In this document: in pieces, positions 55,503 through 64,000 of the stretch
How positions within the stretch are numbered: the stretch's first letter is position 1
How the letters are laid out: each line of letters begins with the position of its first letter
Assembly: GCA_037367355.1 (NCBI GenBank)
Contig: CM074705.1
Location: 744,001 to 808,000 of the forward strand
Length of the DNA stretch: 64,000 bases
From: Neoscytalidium dimidiatum
Lineage: Eukaryota; Ascomycota; Dothideomycetes; Botryosphaeriales; Botryosphaeriaceae
Direction of reading: 5' to 3'
Translations under genes and position numbers: made by a program
The notes under the pieces: generated by a model
Told to the model about the DNA's origin: nothing
What the model saw: the letters and a program-made list of their open reading frames with translations, nothing else
The model's database searches: none

Positions 55503-56395
55503 AAGCACTTCCGATGCCACATTCGTCCGCGGTGAAGCTGGATGAGCTATAATTGGATTTCCTTTGAAACCAACTCTCAACAAACCAAAAACTATAAAGC
55601 GCTACAAGCGGAATGCGCCATACGGTCTATGCCGCATCAAAATTTACAGCTTCTTGAAAGAGGTGTACAGGAATGAACAATCAGCATTAGGCAGGGTAGG
55701 CAGATGAGTGAGTGTTAAGCATCTATGGGAAACGGAAGCGGGCGTTGCCGGAATACAGCGGACCAAACAATGGTATAGCGGATAGATCGCAATAAAAACT
55801 AAGAGAATGCTTTTCTTCGCTGACGTCGAATGTTTTGAATGTTGCGGTGAGAATCGAGATACCGCTAAAGGGCGGGATCAGTGGTATGGACACTGGGGTC
55901 CCATGAAGGAGATAAAACAGTGAAACAGGAAGAACATCCAATTTTGATTCGTGCTGAAACCACGTAGCCTCCTACGTGCTCACTCCAAGTGATCGATTGC
56001 TGCAGCGCTATTAACCATGTCGGGGGATCGAGCCGAGACCGCCGGGCACCGGTGTGCCAGTTGCATGGCATAGGTAAGCAGAAAGGCTCTATCGGAAGTG
56101 TTGCCGGCAATTGATTCGATATTTGGCAAAGTCGCGTGTGATGTGCAGAGCGGAGGTAAAATCTTCACCAAATCACAATCCCTTACGAGGTTGCGGGGTG
56201 CCGTGAAGTGAGGCGGCGTTGGAAGTGTGGAAGGCGGTGTTGCGGCTGGCAGTAAGCGCGAGGCGTGCCAAGACCCCAAGCGAGGCCACACGCTCCGTGC
56301 GCTCCAACCTGAAAATCGAAGTACAGGAAAACCGCGACTGCGACACCAACGACGACGGACGACTACCTCGACAACCGACAACCGCCGCCGCCACA
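55503..56395. other. Intergenic, carrier to eL18
   Basis: 893 nt holding a 3' UTR and the eL18 promoter and leader. No gene seen. Confidence 0.55.
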
Positions 56396-57284
56396 ATGGG
56401 TATGTGACGCCCTTCTTTCGATGCAGAGCGGCATCCGCATCTGCCACAGCACGAATTTGCCTTGTGGAAGTGCAACCGCTTCCCACCACCGCACGATTTT
56501 CGACGATACCACTCAAGGGAGCGATCCCGCTGACACCTCTCGCTCAACAGGTATCGATTTGGACAAGCACCATGTGCGCAGCACGCACCGCAAGGCTCCT
56601 AAGAGCGACAATGTGTACCTGAAGTTGCTCGTCAAGCTCTACCGTTTCCTTGCCCGTACGTGAATCCCCGAGTTGGAGAGAGAATAGCCGGCATCCAAAC
56701 TAGCGAAAACGACATTTTGGTGGAAACGGCAACTTGGAACATTGTTCCTGACAATACACAGGCCGTACCGATGCGGACTTCAACAAGGTCGTGCTCCGCC
56801 GCCTTTTCATGTCGCGCATCAACCGTCCCCCGATCTCCGTCTCCCGCATCGTCGCGACTGCCCACAACAAGTACTCGGCCAAGGCCCACGAGGGCAAGAC
56901 CATCGTCGTTGTCGGCACCGTCACCGACGACAACCGCCTTCTTGAGCTGCCCAAGCTCTCGATCGCTGCCCTGCGCTTCACTGCCACCGCCCGTGCCAGG
57001 ATCCTCAAGGCTGGCGGCGAGGTCCTGACCCTGGACGAGCTCGCTCTCCGCGCCCCCACCGGTGCCAACACCCTCCTCCTCCGCGGCCCCAAGAATGCCC
57101 GTGAGGCCGTCAAGCACTTTGGTTTCGGTCCCCACTCGCACAAGGTAGGTAGCATCTGGTGGAAGGGAGATTATCCGGATCGAGCGACCGCTGACCCGTG
57201 CTACAGAAGCCGTACGTCGAGTCTAAGGGCAGGAAGTTCGAGCGTGCCCGTGGCCGCAGGAGGTCCAGGGGTTTCAAGGTGTAA
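56396..57284 (+). CDS. RPL18: 60S ribosomal protein eL18
   Basis: Large-subunit ribosomal protein on the solvent face. Exons: 56396-56399, 56551-56655, 56762-57144, 57207-57284 (189 residues). The first coding exon is only four bases (ATGG); the next starts GT ATC GAT, giving [37 protein letters not shown]. The [29 protein letters not shown] junction and the basic end [25 protein letters not shown] match the family. Introns are 151, 106 and 62 nt. Confidence 0.96.
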
Positions 57285-58452
57285 GCGGACATTGGTGTCG
57301 TTGCTGCTACGGTCTCGTCCGGATCGTGGACGTGGCAGCAGTGGTGTTGGAGGAACAAAAACGGGAGAGGTGGAAGGAGGAAAGGCTTTCCACCCTCTCG
57401 TGTCATCGTCGGGGGGAGCTCCGAGAAAATTATGGCGATCATCCTGCGTGGTGCATGGTTACTGGGCTCCTTTTATACTGGCTGGCGAAAACCAAACGAT
57501 TACTGCCCGCTTCCTCTTACATGGTTATTTGCATCTGGCTAAGGGAATACAAAAAATGTTAAGTCCATGCGGTTTTCGCCACCTTTCCCACGAAGGAGCT
57601 TCGAGTTTGATACCAGAGCGGGGAGTACAAAAGAGAATTTCACGACTTGCTTTCATAAGGGAACGTGCAGAGCCAAGCTGCTTGCGCGCGGACACAGTGC
57701 TTTATCCAGTGATACACAACTAACTCCTGATGAGAGAATAGCTTCCTCTTGAAACAGTACAACGTAGGGCCGCCGTTCAAGAATCACCCGTTACCCGCCG
57801 GAAAGGTGGCAACGATCTTTCCTGACTAACACAAGAACCCAAATTGCCCAGCAATTTGTCTAAGACGGCATCTCTCAAAAGTACTAAATCACACCCGCAC
57901 AATTCTCGTCATCTCGAACTCCATATAATTCAATGTCCTTCTGGACGTCTCAAGCTCAGAGCAAGATGAAAAGGGCACCTCAGCCCAGATTGCCCATAAC
58001 TACTATGTCCAAACAAGATAATCTCTACCACATGGTTAAGAGAAAACCCAAGATGGAATGACCTAATTACTAACACTTTTACGAAGAAGAGTTAAATGAA
58101 ACGAAGCTCTCTTCCCTCCAGCCTACGGCGAACAAGATGGAACAAAACAACATCCCGCTGCCCAATGCATAATTTAGTTGGTGCTGCCGCTTACCGCTTC
58201 ACTGCATACTAAACGTCTCGCTCTTTTTCTTCCAAGACCAACAAACAAACACACCAAAAAAAGAGATATTCCACTAGGTACGCGCTCTACACCTGCAGCG
58301 CGCCTCTGCCTGCACGCTAGAACCCTGGCTCTCTGCCCTCCCTTTTCCCCCAACCAATCCCACTCCAAGAATCCGCAAGACGAAAATTACACTTCCTTGC
58401 CGTTACCCCATCCAGTGCTCGCCCTCCTCTCAACCTCATCGGACTTACTATC
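57285..58452. other. Intergenic, eL18 / SEC24 convergent 3' sides
   Basis: 1.2 kb between convergent genes. The frames here continue past the eL18 stop in another phase or are short; no gene recognised. Confidence 0.5.
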
Positions 58453-61400
58453 TCAACCCCAATACGGTGTCCTTAACCCCGTGAACGTCGACGCCATCGA
58501 CGCTGAATCGGTTGGGTCGGATTCCTTGGTCCGGTGGCCGGAGAGCTGCGATCGACGAAGATGGAACGCGCGTTACTAAAGCTTCCTTCTATGCGACAAG
58601 GGGGGGAGAGAGACAGAGCGGGATCATTGGGGCCCCCTCTCTAGAACGTCGTGCGATGCGAGTGTGGGTCGAGCTTTACGAGTGCGCAAAAGGAAAGGCG
58701 AACGTGAGACAAGAAGGCAGAGAAGAATAGCACAAGTGATCGGGGCGGTTCGGAAAGGGAAGGGGGGTGAGGAAGGGCATTAACTTACCTCGAGCTGAAT
58801 ATTCCGATGCACGTGCACCAGCCAGTCGACATAGCTCTGCGCCTCGCCGTTCCTGTCCTCGTACAACAACCTCGCGAACTCGTACTCCGCGCCGTCCAAG
58901 CCTTGCCTCGCAAGCTGAAGGGTGACGGCTTTGCTGCCGCGTGTCTGCTCAAGGTATTGCAGGATATTGCGGACCTGGGCGTTGAGATGGGTTTCGAGGA
59001 CGGGGATATTGTTGAGGAAGGGGTCGAGGGCACGCAGCTCATTGACGCCTGGGCCAAACAGATCTTCCAGCAGGTTTGGCGACACGGAGCCGTGCAGCCA
59101 CAGGATCACTTGCTGTCCGTTGTCCACGAGGTAAGCGCCGCCCTCTTCCATCTTGGAGTAGGAGGCACGCACGCCAGGCGGCATCCGCAGGCGGCCGCTT
59201 TCGTTCGCGAAGCCTTCGGTGGGCTCGAGGTTGTGTAGCGAGTATATACGGGGGTAAAGGTAGAGCGAGAGTTCAGTAGGGCCCATGGACTTGAGCATGC
59301 GACCGTCATAGACGCGACGGTCCGTAGGCTCCTTTCCACCCTTGAAAGCACGGGACTTGATCAGGCCGAGCATGTACATGGCAAACTCCTTGAGGTGCTC
59401 TGGGAGCACAAGTTGACCAGGTGGGTGACCATGAGAGAAGTTCTTGCGGTAGGCAGCGAGAATGTCCACCGTTTTCTCCGTTATCGCGTTTCGAATATCC
59501 TTGAGCGAGCGCTCAGCCATGCGTGACGCAGCTTCTTTTGCGATGATGTTGACCACAGCATCCTGGTCTACACACTTCATCGTCTCGACAGGGTTGTCGT
59601 TAACACTTGCAACAAGATTGCAGCATCGCACTCTCCTCTCGCCGCCGGCAGTTGTGTACAACAGCGCACTTTGGAAATGAGCATCGAGCTTTGGATCCAG
59701 CTTGCCATCGTAGCTGAACATGACCCCAATGGACTTGTCCGCATCGATGACGCCAAACTCGAGGTCGGCACCAAAAGTGTGGTGATAAAAATTTCCATGG
59801 TATGCGGATACCTGTAAACCGTTGGAGCAACGAACCTTCATGAGGGCTTGGTAGCCGGTCTCACGAGTAACGGTGTGCTTGATCTCCTTGGAGAGCTTAA
59901 GAGTGTCGCGCGGCCCATGGAAGTTGGGATAGTAGAAGGTCTCGCCTCCGGTAACTTCGGCAACATGGCCTATCGTAGCAACATCGAGATAACCGCCGCT
60001 TGGTGCAGCCAGGAAGAAGTCAATGCCGATTCCAGCCTCGCAAAGCTTTTGCCCAATCTTCTTGTAACCGGGGTGCTCAGTAGAAAGCAGCTTCTTTTCC
60101 GCATCGGTGCCATGGACCTTCCCGTCATCCCGGAGGAAGAGACGTCCAGGTCCCCATGTTGGTAGTGTTGCGAGCGAGCAGACAATCTTGCCACCAGTAG
60201 CTTGCAGCGCGTCCAGTGCTGAGTGGAGGGTCGACAGTAGAGCAGGCTCCGGATTCTTGATTTGGGAGAACATGGTCGGCAATTGCGTCAAGAGCGCAGT
60301 AATGACAGATTTAGACTCCTCGGGATCCACGAACAGACCTTCACTAAGCGGGACGAAAGGGTCCTCGATGTCCGGCATGACCATCATCTGCGCCTTGTCC
60401 AGGCTGGGGCTGAGGTTGTAGAAATGGATCTCCTTATCATACGTCACGATTCCCACCTTGGCACCCTTTGGTATTCTCCTCGACGTCGTGCCATCCTGCC
60501 CCTCAATCTCGTTCTCGGTCCCGTAGAGCGCATTCATTATACCTTCGCAGAAGCCGTCCAAGAAACCTTTATTCACGGCCTCGGCGCTGACATCGACCAG
60601 AAATAGCCAACGCAGACCCACAGGCTCCTTCGACCAGTATTCCCTAGGTACCATGAAATCTACCGTGCCAAGAGTAAGTTCTGGTCGTTGTAGACGATCC
60701 ACACGAACACCCGAAGGATCTGTTGGAGAAAAATATTCCGGCGGTACGTCATTGGGGAAAGTGCACATGTTGCAAACAAATTTGTTGCCTCCCGACCTGA
60801 ACGTCATGAACGGATTGATGTATGCCCTGCACCTTCTACACCTTGGCGGGCCTGATTCACCAAAGTCCAGTACCGGGACGGGTTGTTCGCCTTCCTGCGG
60901 GGCCGCAAGCGGTTGAAGAACCAAGCCCAGAGGCAGGGCGGTCGAGGCCAGCGCATCGGCAGACTGGGGTATACTGTTCAGCGTGAGCCTGGCGAATCGC
61001 GGCGCAGAGTTACCCTGATCAAAGGCAACGTAGGGAATGGCGGCGGGCGGGGGAAGATGGCGCTCCATGGTGGGGTATACGTTCTCCTGGTAGAACTGTG
61101 CTGGAATATCTCGCGACCTGGGAATACTAGGAACCTGCTCCGGGTCAACTTTGCCCTGAGCAGACGACGCGACGGACCCATTGAAGGCAGCACCGCGGGC
61201 AGCATGCTGCATAGGGGTCGCCGGATTCGCCGGGGCGAAATTGTTGGCAGCGGCAGGAAATTGGTTCATGGCTGGAGTAATGGGCTGGTTGAGGAATTGC
61301 GACGGCGTAGAAGCATCTCCCTGCGGAATCCCGCTGTATGCCTGCGAACTCCCAGCAGCATCCAACTGGTGGTAGGCATGCCTATCCTTCTTCTTGTGCG

Positions 61401-61764
61401 GCCTAGCGGCGTGCGCCTGGCCTTGGGCTTCCGCACCCAGCCCCATGCCTCCCATTTGTTGTGTCAGACCCGACATGTCGGCCTGGCCTGGCGATGGCTG
61501 CGGCTGTGGAGGAAAGTAGCCTTGGTTCTGCTGAGGGGTGCCGGCGTGTGGCGGCTGCGGCGAGCCGTAGTGGTTCGGAGGGGCATTGCTGTAGGACGAG
61601 CCAGTTTGCTGGTAGCCTCCCGGGCTCGGGGCGACAGGCGGGCGGAATTGATTCTGGTTCTGCTGCTGTTGTTGTTGTTGCTGCTGCTGCGGCGGCGGCG
61701 GAGGACCGTTGGCGGTGCTGGGCGAATGGGCGCCCAAGGCGTGGTACATGCTGAAGTCGGCCAT
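58453..61764 (-). CDS. SEC24: COPII coat cargo-binding subunit Sec24
   Basis: With Sec23 forms the inner COPII coat and selects cargo at ER exit sites. Exons (minus): 61764-58789 and 58545-58453 (1022 residues). The N-terminus is a disordered Pro/Gln-rich region with a polyGln tract. The ordered part has the zinc finger (CRRCRAYINPFMTF...CNMC), trunk (WLFLVDVS, VGIVTYDKEIHFYNL), beta-sandwich, helical and gelsolin-like domains (VYDGRMLKSMGP, WLHGSVSPNLLEDLFG). The last large exon would read IQLE-VS-stop through a perfect GTAAGT donor; splicing to 58545 gives IQLE-LSGHRTK..., matching the usual IQLxLSG ending, so I include a small terminal exon across a 243-nt intron. That last exon is less sure than the rest. 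Confidence 0.94.
61670..61705 (-). repeat. Sec24 polyglutamine/polyproline coding repeat
   Basis: Mixed CAG and CAA codons give about ten Gln following five Pro codons (GCC/CCG-rich) in the N-terminal disordered region. Confidence 0.8.
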
Positions 61765-62783
61765 GACTGGCGCAACGGTGGCTTCGGCGGGCCTGGGAGG
61801 GCGGGAGGATGACGCGGACTCGGGGCGCGGGCGGCGGGGAGGGAAATGGAGCGGAGGACTTCGGGGATCAAGCGAGCGTGAGAAGGCAGAGCATAGTCTC
61901 GGGAGCGCCGAAAAATCTGGCGGAGGTGAGCTTTGAAGCCGGGATGTGATTGCGGGCAAGTTTATGGCTTAGCTGTCCAATGCATAGAGACGATCACGGC
62001 CACTAGCGCGGCGCGAAAGGGAGCTGCGGCCAGGCCAGCAGGCCAGCCCGAGTCGGTCGGCCCTTGCCCCATGCCCATGCAGCCCCTGCTCCGCCGTCCC
62101 TCCCCGTCCCCGAACACACACGTAAATCTCACCACACCCCCTCCGCTCTCTATCCCCACGACTCCATCTTCACGCTTTCAAGATCGCTTCTCGGTCACTG
62201 ACGCTGCTCGAGATGCCGCTGCCAGATCTCTGCTCCAGCCATGGCAAGAGCTGGACAAGACGGCCCCCCGCCGCCCCTGCACCAATCATCAGATACGAGC
62301 TATTCTGCTGCATAAACACGTCTACTTCTCCTAATCCTCTCACTAGTCCAGGATGTGGAGGTCGATCCTATAAACACAGGTGTCCCATAGCTTACTGTGA
62401 GGTAGCCGACTGCTGAATACTCCCAGCTGAAGCATGCCTCTACCATCTACCAGTGCTCGGGCCTCGGCTCAGTCGCCAATGTCGGCGAAACGACTGCATT
62501 GACTCCAGACGTCAATCGTTATGGGTCGAAGAGCTATCTATCTTCCTACCACCTTTCGTTACCGTTACAGCGTGCTACCTCATTAGTCGATTTTCTTTAG
62601 AAATATTCCCAATCGGGCCACCGTTAAGAGACTGGCACCAAATGACGGACACTCGATAATGTCCTCCTGCACCGTTTTTGTTGGTTCATTCGCCGCCTTG
62701 TGCCGGAAGGACTCGTGCTGTTATGTCATTAAAAGGCTCTCTACATGTCAGCTGTTCTGTCAACACATTCTACACTAGTTTCA
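61765..62783. other. Intergenic, SEC24 promoter and 3' side of membrane gene
   Basis: 1.0 kb between tandem minus-strand genes. Short frames only, no gene recognised. Confidence 0.55.
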
Positions 62784-64000
62784 TTATACAACGCACCAAC
62801 TCACTCCCATCCACGCCAACACCAACGTCCACCCAAACAGCAGCACTCCCGCTCCAATTAACACCGCTGTGCCGACCCTAGCACCGCTCCCCCTGAAACC
62901 CTCCACCAGTACTCCGCTTCCAAACAGAATCCACAACACAATGCCTGCCGCTGCCAGCAGCAACACCAGCAGCACCGCCGCCAAAATCCGCCCAACGCTC
63001 CAGCCCTCCACAAACTCCAGCGTGGCAACACTATGCCCAGGTCCGATCTCACCAGCGATCCCAAGCTCCGCTGCAGCAGCGTTAACCACGAATACGTCAT
63101 CTTTACTCTCACTCTCGCTCCCGCCGCCCGCCAATGCTGCGGTGGTAGTACTCGGCGTGTGCCCCGACGCATCCACCGACTTACCAACCACACCACCACT
63201 GGGTGTCGGCGGCAGCTCCCTATCCCTCCAATCGCCACTCCTTGGCCATTGCCGCTGCACCGCCCTCCAGCTCGACAAATCCGGCTGCTCGTGCAGACCC
63301 GCCAGCCGGCTAGCCCAGAGTACCCATGCGAACCTACTGCGCCCTTTGTGCGGGTTGCGAAAATGCGCGAGCAGATTCTCCTCGGAAAACGTGTCCTTTA
63401 GGCCCTGGCTAGCCAGGAACCGGGGGCTGCGAACGTGGTAGATGCCGCTGGGCGTGGCCGCTGAGCAGCCGCCATGCCGTTGCTGCCGTAGCTGGAGCGG
63501 GCCACTTCCTCCGTGCGCGGCTTGTGCAGCTGGACAGCAGCCGCCACCGCCGCAGGCGGACGGGCCCGGGCAGCTCTCGGTCGCAGACCAGGCGGTGGTG
63601 TGGCCGACGGTGATTCGATGCAAAGAGCGGGCGCTGAAGAAGCGCCACCATCGCCCTGCGAGGTGCGCGTAATCGGTGCGGAGCTGCTTGAAGAATGCGG
63701 CGTCGTCAAAGACGGGGGGAGGCCTCTTGTCAGGGGCAATATCGTCACTGAAGCTGTTGGCAGTATAGTAGTTACCCTCAAGCAATTCAGCCGGCAACAA
63801 CAATCGCGCAACGCGGGTCGAGAGCACACTTTTGCGTCGACGGATGCTCAGCGTTAGAACTGTATCCTTTGCTTTTGGTGGAGGGAATCCAGGGCTCCCC
63901 AGCGTCTTCGGCAGGTTCTTGTGATGGTGGAACGGATATGGTGTTTTGACTTTTTTCTCACCCCTACTCTCTCTCGACCTATTGATATCAATCGGTGGCG
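62784..64000 (-). CDS. Fungal two-helix membrane protein, 3' part, unknown function
   Basis: The frame ends at 62784 and stays open to the right edge, so the 5' end lies outside. Upstream of position 63827, where the first in-frame alternative start (GTG) lies, it still reads as plausible protein (PGFPPPKAKDTVLTLSIRRRKSVLSTRVARLLLPAELLEGNYY). The soluble part has blocks RPPPVFDDAAFFKQLRTDYAHLAGRWW, YHVRSPRFLASQGLKDTFSEENLLAHFRNP and FAWVLWASRLAG, of a kind I associate with uncharacterised filamentous-ascomycete proteins. Close to the C-terminus are two hydrophobic helices, VGRILAAVLLVLLLAAAGIVLWILFG and VGTAVLIGAGVLLFGWTLVLAWMGV, so it is a tail-region membrane protein with most of its mass on one side. 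No enzymatic motif is visible. Confidence 0.65.
   Translation of the reverse strand, partial: PPIDINRSRESRGEKKVKTPYPFHHHKNLPKTLGSPGFPPPKAKDTVLTLSIRRRKSVLSTRVARLLLPAELLEGNYYTANSFSDDIAPDKRPPPVFDDAAFFKQLRTDYAHLAGRWWRFFSARSLHRITVGHTTAWSATESCPGPSACGGGGCCPAAQAAHGGSGPLQLRQQRHGGCSAATPSGIYHVRSPRFLASQGLKDTFSEENLLAHFRNPHKGRSRFAWVLWASRLAGLHEQPDLSSWRAVQRQWPRSGDWRDRELPPTPSGGVVGKSVDASGHTPSTTTAALAGGGSESESKDDVFVVNAAAAELGIAGEIGPGHSVATLEFVEGWSVGRILAAVLLVLLLAAAGIVLWILFGSGVLVEGFRGSGARVGTAVLIGAGVLLFGWTLVLAWMGVSWCVV

Overview
The window is nuclear DNA of a filamentous ascomycete (Pezizomycotina). The signs are intron-rich genes with mostly 43-110 nt GT-AG introns carrying CTAAC/CTGAC-like branch sites, gene families restricted to filamentous ascomycetes, intron-bearing tRNA genes, and moderately high GC with compact genes between GC-rich spacers. 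A dothideomycete is my best guess for the class, but this is inference. There are no operons, insertion sequences, CRISPR arrays or phage genes. Coordinates below span each gene; exon boundaries, read by hand from splice signals and family conservation, are in the evidence.

Layout. 1-2.4 kb: 3' part of POL5/MYBBP1A. 3.1-4.6 kb: secreted FAD-dependent oxidase (-). 6.0-8.6 kb: UBP14/USP5-type deubiquitinase (+). 9.2-10.1 kb: iron-sulfur scaffold ISU1 (+), whose first intron reads as AT-AC. 11.8 kb: tRNA-Glu(CTC) (-). 13.1-15.2 kb: fimbrin (-). 16.3-17.1 kb: SDR (-), divergent from an SSADH-type aldehyde dehydrogenase (+, 17.7-19.5 kb). 20.1-21.2 kb: decayed gene for a fungal membrane protein. 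21.4 kb: tRNA-Gly(GCC) with a 66-nt intron. 24.1-25.0 kb: conserved fungal protein of unknown function. 25.6-26.7 kb: IST1 (-), divergent from a LENG1-like CIR/RS protein (+, 27.0-28.2 kb). 29.4-30.3 kb: eL19. 30.9-31.8 kb: GLOD5-like VOC protein. 32.0-32.7 kb: cytochrome P450 relic. 34.0-37.5 kb: RQC2/NEMF (-). 38.0-38.7 kb: zeta-COP (-). 39.2-41.5 kb: mitochondrial PPR-like protein (+). 42.2-42.5 kb: 93-codon-class small ORF (-). 42.5-50.2 kb: long stretch with no convincing coding gene. 50.3-52.0 kb: ADE2 (-). 54.2-55.5 kb: mitochondrial carrier (+). 56.4-57.3 kb: eL18 (+). 58.5-61.8 kb: SEC24 (-). 62.8 kb to the right edge: 3' part of a two-helix membrane protein gene (-).

Most genes are housekeeping: ribosome biogenesis and structure (POL5, eL18, eL19), ribosome quality control (RQC2), ubiquitin recycling (UBP14), vesicle coats (SEC24, zeta-COP), ESCRT-III (IST1), actin bundling (fimbrin), purine synthesis (ADE2) and Fe-S assembly (ISU1). 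They are not a pathway cluster. The one plausible metabolic unit is the divergent SDR/aldehyde dehydrogenase pair. The accessory flavour lies in the FAD oxidase, the P450 relic and the broken membrane-protein gene.

The most unusual signal is the non-canonical AT-AC intron in ISU1. Joining its exact borders restores the conserved YHEK-VLDHYN junction, which no GT-AG pair I tried does. I found no clearly novel multi-gene system.
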